Assembly (NCBI GenBank): GCA_937880585.1
Contig: CALFMR010000414.1
Coordinates: 1-21,931, forward strand
Origin: an uncultured Acidobacteriota bacterium
GTDB taxonomy: Bacteria; Acidobacteriota; Vicinamibacteria; Vicinamibacterales; SCN-69-37
DNA length: 21,931 bases
Direction of reading: 5' to 3'
Positions 1 through 8,958 of the stretch are shown in pieces; position 1 is the first letter of the stretch; each line of letters begins with the position of its first letter. The translations under genes were made by a program, and so were the position numbers. Under the pieces are notes generated by a model that saw nothing but the letters and a program-made list of their open reading frames with translations, ran no database searches and was not told where the DNA came from.

Positions 1-39
1 GTCCACGGTCGAGTTGACGTTATAGGTCTCCTCCCGCTA
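1..39 (-). other. Coding-like continuation of the AsmA-like frame past its TAG stop
   Basis: Reading on in the same frame after the TAG at 37-39 gives REETYNVNSTVD to the window edge with no further stop. The hydrophilic beta-strand pattern matches the residues before the stop. From memory of related proteins, a tryptophan is usual at about the stop position, which fits a TGG-to-TAG change. Only 12 codons are visible, so this is suggestive only. Confidence 0.45.
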
Positions 40-822
40 GCTCGCGAAGCCCACTTCGCCGGTCACGTGCGACCGCGTGCCGTCGGTGAGGAGGTCGATG
101 TGGCGCAGGTGCACGAGCCCGCCGTCCAGATCGAACCGCGTTGTCATCGAGGTCCGCATCGGCTTGTAGTCCTGGATGCGGACCACGCCGTCGCTGAACG
201 TCGATCGGCCGATGTAGGTGTCGAGCGCCTCCGATCGGACGAGATCGAACCCGAGGTTCGGCGCCGTCACGCTCCACGGCGTGACGTGGTCGTCGTAGAC
301 GAACGACCCGTGGCTGGCGTGAACGAAGCTGACCGTCGTCGTGAACCGTCGCGGCCCGCTCGGTCGCGTGCGCGGCTGGCCGAACTTCGGCACGTTGTGG
401 CCGTCCACCCAGCGCTCGACGACCATGTGCCAGTCGTCGAGCGTAACCTCGACGACGATCTGGTGGCGGAAGATCGTCCACCAGGGCACGTGCACGCTGA
501 TGCGTCCAGCCGAAAAGAACGGCCGGTCGTCAGACCGCCGGCCTTCGATCACGACGTTATCGAGGACGAAATCGCCGGGCGTGAGCTTCGCCGACAGGCG
601 CCCGATGTGGAGCGGCCGTCCGTTCAGATACTTCGTGCCGTAGACCTCGGCCGTGTGCTTGAGCGCGGGTCCGAGATCGATCGTGAAGACCGACATGAGC
701 CCCGCGGCCACGACCGCGACGACCAGCGCGAGCAGGCGCCGCAGCCATCGCCACGTGAACCGGCGAACGCCCCCGGCCGCCGGGGGCGTCTCGGGGGATG
801 TCGGCGGCACGGGCGACGTCAC
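37..822 (-). CDS. AsmA/TamB-like membrane-anchored protein, cut short by an in-frame stop
   Basis: The readable product is 261 residues. A basic, Pro-rich N-terminus (1-30) leads into one hydrophobic segment (about 29-48), then a beta-rich region with LNGRPLHIGRLSAKLTPGDF (67-86), the pattern of the N-terminal repeat of AsmA/DUF748/TamB-like proteins. Such proteins sit in the inner membrane with a long periplasmic domain and are linked to outer-membrane assembly or lipid transport; that role is known for the family, not shown here. The start is GTG at 822 with AAGGG very close upstream, so it is not certain. It is the last visible gene of the minus-strand run and starts 25 nt after the transaldolase stop. 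The stop (TAG, 37-39) comes early for the family, whose members usually run to several hundred residues or more, and the frame stays coding-like beyond it. It may be a truncated gene or a base error. Confidence 0.7.
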   Translation of the reverse strand: MTSPVPPTSPETPPAAGGVRRFTWRWLRRLLALVVAVVAAGLMSVFTIDLGPALKHTAEVYGTKYLNGRPLHIGRLSAKLTPGDFVLDNVVIEGRRSDDRPFFSAGRISVHVPWWTIFRHQIVVEVTLDDWHMVVERWVDGHNVPKFGQPRTRPSGPRRFTTTVSFVHASHGSFVYDDHVTPWSVTAPNLGFDLVRSEALDTYIGRSTFSDGVVRIQDYKPMRTSMTTRFDLDGGLVHLRHIDLLTDGTRSHVTGEVGFAS

Positions 823-847
823 GCCCTTCAGATTAGCGGATCAGCGG

Positions 848-1498
848 TCACTTCCCGCGCTTGGCCTGCTCCCAGTCCTTCAGGAACTTCTCCAGACCGA
901 TGTCGGTCAGCGGATGGTTGAAACAGGCGTCGATGACCTTCGCGGGGCACGTGCAGATGTCGGCCCCCATGCGCGCGGCCGTGACGATGTGCATGGGCGA
1001 GCGAACGCTCGCGACGAGCACTTCGGTCCCGAACTCGTAGTGGTCGAAGATCTCGACGATCTGCTCGATGAGCAGCATGCCGTCCGACGCGATGTCGTCG
1101 AGCCGGCCGACGAACGGGCTCACGTAGGCCGCGCCGGCCTTGGCCGCGAACAGCGCCTGCGTCGCCGAGAAGATGAGCGTCGTGTTGATGCGGATGCCTT
1201 CACCCGACAGCGCCTTGATAGCTTTGATGCCCTCGCGCGTGAACGGAATCTTCACGACGACGTGATCATCAATTTTTGCGAGCTCGCGGCCCTCGGCAAT
1301 CATCGCGCCCGACTCGGTCGCGACGACCTCGGCGCTCACCGGCCCCTTCACCACCTCGCAGATGCGCTTGACGATCGCGCGGGCGTCGCCGCCTTCCTTG
1401 GCGAGGAGCGAAGGATTCGTGGTGATGCCGTCGATGATGCCCAGGGGAACGAGCGACTCGATTTCGTGCAGATTGCCGGAATCAATGAACAGCTTCAT
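848..1498 (-). CDS. tal: Transaldolase, small TalC/FSA-type
   Basis: A 216-residue single-domain TIM-barrel aldolase, the normal length for the short transaldolase / fructose-6-phosphate aldolase family (cytosolic, non-oxidative pentose phosphate pathway). It begins MKLFIDSGN, with Asp6, TTNPS (26-30), the Schiff-base lysine Lys83 in VVKIPFT, NTTLIFS (105-111) and SPFVGRLDD (127-135). Glu57, in the place where the E. coli aldolase FsaA has a glutamine, and Arg166 in ASVRSP are features of true transaldolases. I therefore prefer transaldolase (transfer of dihydroxyacetone between sugar phosphates) over fructose-6-phosphate aldolase, although automatic annotation often uses the name fsa. It starts at ATG 1498, 8 nt after the preceding gene, with AAGGTG upstream, and is clearly co-transcribed with its neighbours. 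Family is certain; the choice of activity is inference. Confidence 0.93.
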   Translation of the reverse strand: MKLFIDSGNLHEIESLVPLGIIDGITTNPSLLAKEGGDARAIVKRICEVVKGPVSAEVVATESGAMIAEGRELAKIDDHVVVKIPFTREGIKAIKALSGEGIRINTTLIFSATQALFAAKAGAAYVSPFVGRLDDIASDGMLLIEQIVEIFDHYEFGTEVLVASVRSPMHIVTAARMGADICTCPAKVIDACFNHPLTDIGLEKFLKDWEQAKRGK

Positions 1499-1506
1499 GA
1501 CGCACC

Positions 1507-2310
1507 TTATGGGTTGGATGATGGCGCCGTCTCCGGCCGCCCCGCACTTTCGTCTCGCGCCACGACCGGGCTCGTGAGCGCGCCGACGCCTTCTACGTGA
1601 ATCGTAACCTGATCGCCCGGCTGGACCGGTCCGGCGCCAGCGGGCGTGCCCGTGAGGATGATGTCGCCTGGCACCAAGGTCATCACGGCGGAGACGAACT
1701 CCACGAGCTCCGGGATCGTGAAGATCATCTCACGCGTGCGCGAATCCTGCCGGATGTCGCCGTTGACGTACGCGTGAATGGCGAGATCGCGTCCGTCGAG
1801 GCCGACCGCGATGCACGGACCGACCGGCGCGAACGTGTCGAACGCGCGCGCGCGCGTCGGCTGGCCATCGCCGCGCTCGAGGTCGCGCGCCGTGACGTCG
1901 TTCACCGCGGTGAGGCCGAGCACGTAGTCGTAGGCGCGCCGCGCGGGCACGTGACGCGCCGTGCGGCCGATGACCACGCCGACCGAGGCTTCGTAGTCGA
2001 CGCGGCCCGCCCAGGTCGGCACCTCGATCGCCGCGTTCGGCCCCACGACTGCCGTCGGCGGTTTCAGCATCAGACGAGGTTCGTCGGGCAGCGCCTCCTC
2101 GAGCTCCGCCGCGCGGTCGCGATAGTTGAGGCCGACGCCGATGATCTTCGACGGCCGCACGGGCGCCAGCCAGCGGGCCGTGTCGGCCACGATCTCCGGG
2201 CCTTCGTGGAATGACGCGAAGATGTCGCCGTCGACGAGCCGAAAGCGCCCCTCGCGTTCCGCCGCATGGAGCGTGCCCGCGTCGTGCGCGATCCGGTACA
2301 ACCGCACCAT
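1507..2310 (-). CDS. Fumarylacetoacetate hydrolase-fold protein with altered active site
   Basis: A 267-residue protein of the FAH/FAHD1 family, normally metal-dependent hydrolases, decarboxylases or isomerases of beta-diketo acids. Family landmarks are SKIIGVGLNYRD (54-65), LMLKPPTAVVGP (80-91), VDYEA (104-108), NDVTARDL (137-144), FDTFAPVGP (157-165), a DSRTREMIF stretch and LTGTPAGAGPV near the end. Several catalytic positions differ from the usual pattern. The His of NYxDHxxE is Arg66. The second metal Glu of the E-x-E pair is Ser109 (Glu107 is kept). The Lys before FDTF is Arg155. Asp138 is intact. The reading frame is unbroken, with a good ribosome site (GGGAGG ten bases before ATG 2310), so it is probably expressed but may have lost or changed its chemistry. 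It follows the lipoprotein gene by 21 nt. Family assignment is firm; substrate is unknown. Confidence 0.9.
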   Translation of the reverse strand: MVRLYRIAHDAGTLHAAEREGRFRLVDGDIFASFHEGPEIVADTARWLAPVRPSKIIGVGLNYRDRAAELEEALPDEPRLMLKPPTAVVGPNAAIEVPTWAGRVDYEASVGVVIGRTARHVPARRAYDYVLGLTAVNDVTARDLERGDGQPTRARAFDTFAPVGPCIAVGLDGRDLAIHAYVNGDIRQDSRTREMIFTIPELVEFVSAVMTLVPGDIILTGTPAGAGPVQPGDQVTIHVEGVGALTSPVVARDESAGRPETAPSSNP

Positions 2311-2331
2311 GGTTTCGGCTCCTCCCGCTCG

Positions 2332-3812
2332 TCAGCGGACCGTAATCGTCTCGCGATTGGACTGCTGGCTGACGTTCGGCGGCGTCGCCCGATCGACGGC
2401 GTAGATCGAATAGGTGTACGTCGCGCCGGCCGTCACCGTCTCGTCACGATAGATCGTCGTCGTCACCGGCTCGCGCATGAGCGGACGCATCGTCTCACCG
2501 GTGCCGTCGCCGCGCAGGACGATGTAGCCGGCAAGGTCCGGCGCGTCGACGGGCGACCAGTTGAGCGTGACGGCCGTGCCTTCTTGAATGGCCTGAAGGC
2601 CGGTCGGCGCGGCCGGCGGATAGCGATCGACCGGCGTGATGCACCGCGGCGCCGATGGCGCGCTTTCGAGCGTCACCGGCCCCATCACGACGAGCGCACG
2701 CACGACGAAGCACTGCTCGACGCCGAACTCCACGGGCACGGTGAACGTCGGCTGGCTCACGGGCGTCGTCGTCAGCAACGTGAGCGCCGTCTCGCCGGGT
2801 TTCGGGGACGGGTTCACGCGCAGCACTTCGGCCGCGAGCTGCGGCGGTGGCGGGGCCGGACGAGCGGTGGCCGCCCCAGCGCCCCTCGATCCACGTCCTC
2901 CGGCACGTCCGCCTCTTCCCTCACGTTGGCCGCGTCCACCACGTCCGCCGCGCTCCGGCTCGAACGTCCCGAATCCACCGGAACCTTCGCGTCCCGGTCG
3001 CGCGAGGCCCAGCGTCGCCGCTGGTGCCGCGGGCGCCGCGGGCATGGCCACGGCCGGCGCGGGCAGCACGAACATCGATGCCGCGTCGGCGGCAGAGACG
3101 CTCGGCGTGGCGGTGGCGGATGCCGGCACGGTCAACACCGCCAGTGGCGCCGGCGGCGGCGGCCCGGGCAACCGCGGCATCGTCCAGGAAAGGCGCGTGA
3201 CTTTGTCGTCGCTCTCGGCGGTCACCTCGGTCGGAGCCTTCGGCAGATCGCCCAGTGGGACGGTGACGATGGCCGAGAGCGGACTGCGGCGGCCTCGGCC
3301 GCCGCCGGCAATCGCGACGGCGACGTAATCGACCGCTGTCGCCGCGGTCCAGAGGGGCGACGGATGATCCTCGAATGTCACCGGGTCGCCCGGCGCGGGC
3401 TCAGTGGGCGCGGCAGGTACCTGTGTGGCGGGCGCGGGCGGCGCGGCCTTGTCGCTCGCCGGCTTCTCGCTCTCGTCGGACTCCGGCTCCGGCCGTCGGA
3501 CCGCGATCGTCGTGCGGCGGTTGTTCGAGTCGCCGGTAATGGCATCCGCGGTCGACGCGAGGGTGGTGTTCGCCGCGACGGGCTTCGCGTAGATCTCGAC
3601 TCGTTCTACGGCGGGAGGCGTCGTGCCGTCAGTATTGCCAGACGGAATCGTCAGGTGCAGTTCGATGCCGGCCGCCGTTCGTCGCACGGTCAGATCGCTG
3701 ACGCGCGCGGGCACGGGCCGAAGCGGCGGCAACGGGTTGCCCTTCTTGCCGCACGCGGCCGACGCGACGAGCGCCGCGGCAGCGAGGGCGAGCGCGGCGG
3801 AGGTCCGTCGTG

Positions 3813-3816
<4 letters not shown>
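2332..3816 (-). CDS. Lipoprotein with fibronectin type III-like repeats and a low-complexity insertion
   Basis: A 494-residue exported lipoprotein. Residues 1-21 form a signal peptide ending ...VASAA before Cys22, followed by GKKGNPLPPLRP, a pattern common on small bacterial envelope lipoproteins. Three beta-sandwich units can be traced: about 38-185, a second starting near 193 (KAPTEVTAESDD) and resuming near 328-395, and a C-terminal one at 400-494 (PAAPTGLQAI ... YTYSIYAVDR). The second is split by about 110 residues of Pro/Ala, then Gly/Arg repeats (217-326). Fibronectin modules usually act in adhesion or as spacers; no catalytic motif is visible. The GTG start at 3816 overlaps the hslU stop (GTGA), so the two are translationally coupled. 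Why it travels with hslVU is unknown. It could be a periplasmic or surface scaffold protein. Confidence 0.8.
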
Positions 3817-5204
<1,388 letters not shown>

Positions 5205-5738
5205 TCAGAGCTCTTCCAGTGTGAGGTGATCGTTCGTGTAGATGCAGATGCCGGCCGCAATCGCCATCGCCTGTTCGACGATGCCGCGTGCATCGAGCGT
5301 GCTGTGCTGGACGAGGGCGCGGGCCGCGGCCATGGCGTACGGACCGCCCGATCCGATCCCCATCACGCCATCGTCTGGCTCGATGAGATCGCCGGTGCCG
5401 GAGAGCAGGTACATGGCCGTGCCGTCGGCGACGAGCATCATAGCCTCGAGCCGGCGCAGCAGTCGGTCGGTTCGCCAGTCGCGCGCGAGCTCGACCGCCG
5501 CGCGCTCCAGATTGCCGCGATGTGATTCGAGCTTGCTCTCGAAGCGCGTGAACAGCGCGAACCCGTCAGCCGCCGATCCGGCGAAGCCGGCCAGCACGCG
5601 ATCCTGATACAAGCGCCGCACCTTGCGCGCCTGGTGCTTGACGACGGTCTGGCCGAGCGTGACCTGGCCGTCGCTGGCCAGGACGACCTTGCCCTGATGA
5701 CGGACGGCGAGCACGGTCGTGGCGTGAGGCTGTGACAT
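5205..5738 (-). CDS. hslV: HslV, peptidase subunit of the HslVU protease
   Basis: A 177-residue N-terminal-nucleophile peptidase that forms the double-ring proteolytic core capped by HslU. The short propeptide MSQPHA would be removed to expose Thr7 as the catalytic threonine (Thr1 of the mature enzyme). Counting from it, Asp17 (in SDGQVTLG) and Lys33 (in QARKVRRL) fall exactly at the family's active-site positions. GSGGPYAMAAARAL and the end CIYTNDHLTLEEL are typical. It starts at ATG 5738 and heads the minus-strand operon; there is no strong ribosome site before the ATG. The propeptide is longer than the single Met of E. coli HslV, which is common outside the Proteobacteria. In many bacteria this gene directly follows xerC; here xerC lies 8.9 kb away on the same strand. 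Confidence 0.98.
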   Translation of the reverse strand: MSQPHATTVLAVRHQGKVVLASDGQVTLGQTVVKHQARKVRRLYQDRVLAGFAGSAADGFALFTRFESKLESHRGNLERAAVELARDWRTDRLLRRLEAMMLVADGTAMYLLSGTGDLIEPDDGVMGIGSGGPYAMAAARALVQHSTLDARGIVEQAMAIAAGICIYTNDHLTLEEL

Positions 5739-6009
5739 GTGTGGAGATGGCCGGAAAACGAAGGCGTGGCCTCATGCCGGCGCGATCGGGGACCCTCGTC
5801 GCATCGTAGTGCCGACGGCGCGTCAGGGGCAAGCGATCGCGCCGCGCGCGGTCGCGCGAGAGACAGGACAGCACGGCCGCGAAACCGCCAGGAGAACTGG
5901 ACAGCCGTCCGCGCCAGCGGCGGGGGCCGGCTTCGGGTGGGCGACTCGTCATCGTGGCAGTACAATTGCAAAAGGCGATCAACGCGCAGATCAACTGAAG
6001 GAGAGACAC
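5739..6009. promoter_or_regulatory. Divergent intergenic region between hslV and the PEGA gene
   Basis: A 271-base gap that should hold promoters for both divergent genes. On the plus strand TACAAT at 5961-5966 is a plausible -10 element without a good -35, followed by a strong ribosome site (AAGGAG 5998-6003, six bases before ATG 6010). I found no clear promoter for hslV by eye. The open frame running through this gap upstream of 6010 has no signal-peptide-compatible start and is judged non-coding. Confidence 0.5.
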
Positions 6010-6933
6010 ATGGCTCGGCCAATCTACGTCGCAGGAGCATTTGTCGTGGCGTTGGGGCTGGCGATGCCGACGGCCTCCTGGGCACAGGCGTCCCGCCGCG
6101 GCGGTGGCTCGTCGGGCGCGTCGTCATCGGGCGGATCGTCGTCTGGTGGGACGGCGCAGGCGGCACCGCCTCCCGCTCCCACTCCAGCGCCTGCGCCTGC
6201 GCCACGCGCACATTCTCGTTCGAGTCAGCCGCAGTCGAGCGGCCCGACCGAATCATCCGGCCGCGCGCGGCCGCGTTCCGGCTCGGCTCCGATCGTGACT
6301 GGCAGCAACGCCCGCGTGGTCGGGTCTGGCGGCGCGCGCACCGGGGCGACGGTCCCGGGCGGCGTCATCGTAGGCGAACGCGCGCGCGAGCGCGGCGGTC
6401 GCGCGCTGCAGGGCAATGCGGTCCGGCGCGGATCGGTTGAACCCGGCGGCGGCGGGGGCGGCGTCTCGTTCCCGCTCTACGGTCCGTGGGGCAGCTGGTA
6501 TCCGTGGTACTCGTCCGGCTTCGGATGGAACCTCGGCTTCGTGACCTACGACCCATGGGCGTTCGGCGGCACCGAGTGGGGCTGGGGACGCTACGGGCTC
6601 TGGTACGACCCGTTCAGCTACTATCCGTATTCGCCTTACTCGCCGTACTACACGACGTCGCTCGCCAGCGGCCTCGAGGACCGCGTCGAGCGCGACACCC
6701 ATCCGACCGGATCGGTGCGCCTCCGCGTCAATCCCAAGGAGGCCAAGGTCTACGTGGACGGTGCGCTCGTGGGCGTCGTCGATGAATTCGACGGCCTCAG
6801 CCATCACCTCGACCTGCAGCCCGGCCGCCACGAGATCGAAGTGCGGGCCGACGGCTATCAGCCGCTCACGCTTGACGTGCAGGTGCAGGAAGGGCGCACG
6901 ACGACGGCGCGCGGCAGCCTGAAGAAGGACTGA
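6010..6933 (+). CDS. Exported PEGA-domain protein with a Trp/Tyr-rich centre
   Basis: A 307-residue protein with a Sec signal peptide (MARPIYVAGAFVVALGLAMP..., cleavage near SWA-QA, residue 24-25). Then come a Gly/Ser-rich stretch (27-50), a Pro/Ala segment, an Arg/Gly-rich part, an aromatic region (157-214) with 8 Trp and 12 Tyr, and a PEGA domain (about 232-305: GSVRLRVNPKEAKVYVDG ... GRHEIEVRADGYQPL). PEGA domains are small beta modules of bacterial surface proteins. No enzyme motif is visible, so a structural or envelope role is likely. The start at 6010 is set by AAGGAG six bases upstream and by the signal peptide, although the frame is open further upstream. It stands alone on the plus strand between two minus-strand operons and ends at a shared hairpin. 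Confidence 0.85.
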   Translation: MARPIYVAGAFVVALGLAMPTASWAQASRRGGGSSGASSSGGSSSGGTAQAAPPPAPTPAPAPAPRAHSRSSQPQSSGPTESSGRARPRSGSAPIVTGSNARVVGSGGARTGATVPGGVIVGERARERGGRALQGNAVRRGSVEPGGGGGGVSFPLYGPWGSWYPWYSSGFGWNLGFVTYDPWAFGGTEWGWGRYGLWYDPFSYYPYSPYSPYYTTSLASGLEDRVERDTHPTGSVRLRVNPKEAKVYVDGALVGVVDEFDGLSHHLDLQPGRHEIEVRADGYQPLTLDVQVQEGRTTTARGSLKKD

Positions 6934-6967
6934 CGGCAGAACGACGGACGGAATCGGGATCGAAGCG

Positions 6968-6999
6968 ACGGCCGGTGCAGACTACTCTGCGCCGGCCGT
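6968..6999. terminator. Hairpin between convergent genes, probable two-way terminator
   Basis: ACGGCCGGTGCAG (6968-6980) pairs with CTGCGCCGGCCGT (6987-6999), a 13-base-pair stem with one G-T pair and a 6-base loop. It lies between the end of the PEGA gene (6933) and the end of the minus-strand lipoprotein gene, whose TAG stop (6982-6984) is in the loop. No long T run follows on either side, so it may halt transcription inefficiently or mainly protect the 3' ends. Confidence 0.6.
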
Positions 7000-7485
7000 T
7001 GTGGCATGCGGGATGATGCGGCGGTCGAGCTTGAACTGGCCGATCGGCACGATCTTGCCGTTTCGCTTCGCGAAGATCTTCGCGGTGGCGTCCTTGAACA
7101 ACCGGTGGGTGAAGAGCTCGGCGCGCGGCTGCGCCAGCGTGTAGCCGGCGCCCGCCCGCACGAGAATCGGATCGGTCGAGCTGCCCGGTGCGAGCGTCGT
7201 GCCGCCGACGCCAGCGACTTCTTTCGAGTCCCATTCGCCGTCGGCGCCGTCCTGCCAGAAGCTCACGGTCAACTGCACTTCGGTAACCGGAACGTCTCCC
7301 GTGTTCTGCAGACGGAAGCTGATGCTCGGCACGAGCTTATTCAGGCCGTCAACCACACCGAAGTCGTACCACCCGCTGAAGACGTCGGTGACCTTCAGCT
7401 TCGTGAGATCGATGCCGGGACCGCAGGACACGCTGCCCACGACCGCGCAGGCGAGCACGCCGGCCAGAAGCCATCGAGAAAGCAT
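6982..7485 (-). CDS. Putative lipoprotein, last gene of the ECF sigma operon
   Basis: A 167-residue protein I do not recognise by name. Its N-terminus MLSRWLLAGVLACAVVGSVS precedes Cys21, consistent with a lipoprotein signal although the lipobox is not ideal. The rest is one beta-rich domain with SISFRLQNTGDVPVTEVQL (74-92), the pattern of small immunoglobulin-like envelope domains (FxLYD-like), which suggests a periplasmic binding or stabilising role; this is inference. It starts at ATG 7485, 19 nt after the preceding gene, so it is very likely transcribed with the sigma factor. Its stop codon lies in the loop of the hairpin at 6968-6999. Confidence 0.72.
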   Translation of the reverse strand: MLSRWLLAGVLACAVVGSVSCGPGIDLTKLKVTDVFSGWYDFGVVDGLNKLVPSISFRLQNTGDVPVTEVQLTVSFWQDGADGEWDSKEVAGVGGTTLAPGSSTDPILVRAGAGYTLAQPRAELFTHRLFKDATAKIFAKRNGKIVPIGQFKLDRRIIPHATTAGAE

Positions 7486-7504
7486 GACAGGGCCGGATTG
7501 TAGA

Positions 7505-8224
7505 TCAGAACACGGTCTGCGTGATCCGCTGCTTGACCGCGTCGCGCGTCAATTTCCCCTGGTGCAGATCGGCCAGATCGCTGCTCTTCACGGTCAGGAT
7601 CAAGCGCTCGTCGCGATAGAGCGGATTGGTCACGGCCGCTCCCGTGCCGCTCACGACGATCACGAGTCGATCGCCCGCCGTCATCGGGAGCACGCCCGAG
7701 CTGTCGAGCATGGCGTCGATGAGCGCGTCCTTCACCTGCGCCGAATACTGCGTATCCGGGTCCGGGACCGACGCTGCGCGCTGGCCGTCGTCGCCGGCGA
7801 CCGGCGACTGGGTCATGGGATCGTCAGGCACATCGCCCGCGGTCGCGCCCACACGCCCAGGCGAGGCGACCGGCCGCGCGGCCACGGCACCCGCGCCGCC
7901 TGCGCTCCGCCGAGGCGCGTTGTCCATGTAGTAAAGAACACCGGTCTGCAGGATGCGGGGCACCTGCACGTCGAACCAGTAGACGCCTTCGATCCGCAAG
8001 CCCACGACGACGGGCGTGCTGAAGGGCGCCAGATAGATGTTCGGCACGACCTTGGCGGCCTGCTGGGCGAATCGCTGCCCGCCGAGGTCGACCGCGCCGC
8101 GCAGCACCATCTCGAACGCCTGAACCTGCGGCTTGGCCGGATCTTCGACAGGCGCCGGCGTCTGTGCCCAGAGCGGCGCCGCCACGCCCAGGCACGCCAC
8201 GAGAAGGACCATCCGTCGAATCAC
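7505..8224 (-). CDS. Exported protein of unknown function, ECF sigma operon
   Basis: About 239 residues, not recognised. It has a Sec signal peptide (MVLLVACLGVAAPLWAQ, cleavage after WAQ or nearby) and two conserved-looking blocks: AFEMVLRGAVDLGGQRFAQQ to VYWFDVQVPRIL, and a C-terminal part with SAQVKDALIDAMLDSSGVLP and RLVIVVSGTG. Between them lies an Ala/Gly/Pro-rich spacer of about 45 residues. Position is periplasmic or outer surface. For the start I prefer GTG 8224, six bases after GGAGG; the ATG at 8230 abuts that GGAGG with no spacing and looks unusable, although automatic callers may choose it. It begins within 13 nt of the anti-sigma stop, so co-expression with the sigma/anti-sigma pair is nearly certain. 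Envelope-stress sensing or response is a guess from context. Confidence 0.72.
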   Translation of the reverse strand: MIRRMVLLVACLGVAAPLWAQTPAPVEDPAKPQVQAFEMVLRGAVDLGGQRFAQQAAKVVPNIYLAPFSTPVVVGLRIEGVYWFDVQVPRILQTGVLYYMDNAPRRSAGGAGAVAARPVASPGRVGATAGDVPDDPMTQSPVAGDDGQRAASVPDPDTQYSAQVKDALIDAMLDSSGVLPMTAGDRLVIVVSGTGAAVTNPLYRDERLILTVKSSDLADLHQGKLTRDAVKQRITQTVF

Positions 8225-8237
8225 TGGCATCCTCCGT

Positions 8238-8945
8238 TCATCGCCCCATGGACCCGTCGGCCGGAGCGTGCTTGACGAGCGACGTCAGGATGTAGTTGTT
8301 GCCCTGCTCGATGCGACGCTGCGTCTCGCCGAAGCTCATCAGATCGGCATAGACCGACTTCGACAACTGGTCCTGAGCCTTCGACACGCGATCGAGCGTG
8401 ACGCGAAGCGTCTGCACCTGTCGCCGCAGATCCTCGGGTGAGGTCGCGACGTCGGACGCGGGTTCGATCGCTGGCGCCGGCGCGTGCGCGGCCACGAGTT
8501 TGACGCGCGCGTCGACTTCGTTCTGGAGCTTCTCGGTCAGCCGCGCCTCGAGCGCGTCGAGATCCGCCGCGCGCACGACGTCGGACGCGGGAATGACGGC
8601 TGGACGCGGGGCCGCGGCGGCCGCGAGCACGGGACGATGCGGCAGCATCGCGTAGGTGAACGCGCCACCGGCGCCGCCCGCCAGAAGGAGCAGCACGGCG
8701 GCCGCCGCCAGTGCCCAGACCGGCAGATCGCGCCAGGACACGGCGCGCGGCGGCACGAATGGCCGCCACACGGACTCGTACTCGGGGACGTCCCAGGCGA
8801 GCAGGTCCTCGCGCACGCGACGCAGGCCGCTGATCTCCTGCTGACAGGTTTCACACGACGCAACGTGGTCGGCAATCACCTGCCGTTCGTCGGGATCGCA
8901 CTCGTCGTAGACGTACCCAATCAGTCGTTCTCGTTCGTCGCACAT
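8238..8945 (-). CDS. Zinc-finger membrane anti-sigma factor
   Basis: A 235-residue protein with an N-terminal zinc-binding anti-sigma domain: His27-x3-Cys31-x2-Cys34 (HVASCETC). Cys2, 25 residues before His27, is at the spacing of the fourth ligand in Streptomyces RsrA. One membrane helix (about 76-99) follows, then an outside domain of about 135 residues with an Ala/Pro-rich linker and two long amphipathic helical stretches (LDALEARLTEKLQNEVDARV, and about 172-222). The layout is a cytoplasmic sigma trap with an extracytoplasmic sensor. ATG 8945 lies 13 nt after the sigma stop, with GAGGA ten bases upstream, so the two are co-translated as expected for a sigma/anti-sigma pair. The signal sensed is unknown; release could be by proteolysis or by oxidation of the zinc cysteines. 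Confidence 0.88.
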   Translation of the reverse strand: MCDERERLIGYVYDECDPDERQVIADHVASCETCQQEISGLRRVREDLLAWDVPEYESVWRPFVPPRAVSWRDLPVWALAAAAVLLLLAGGAGGAFTYAMLPHRPVLAAAAAPRPAVIPASDVVRAADLDALEARLTEKLQNEVDARVKLVAAHAPAPAIEPASDVATSPEDLRRQVQTLRVTLDRVSKAQDQLSKSVYADLMSFGETQRRIEQGNNYILTSLVKHAPADGSMGR

Positions 8946-8958
8946 GTGACAACGGTCC

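Noticed and set aside
5737..6009. 91-codon upstream extension of the PEGA gene
   Set aside because: A good ribosome site and a signal peptide sit at 6010; the upstream part would bury the signal peptide.
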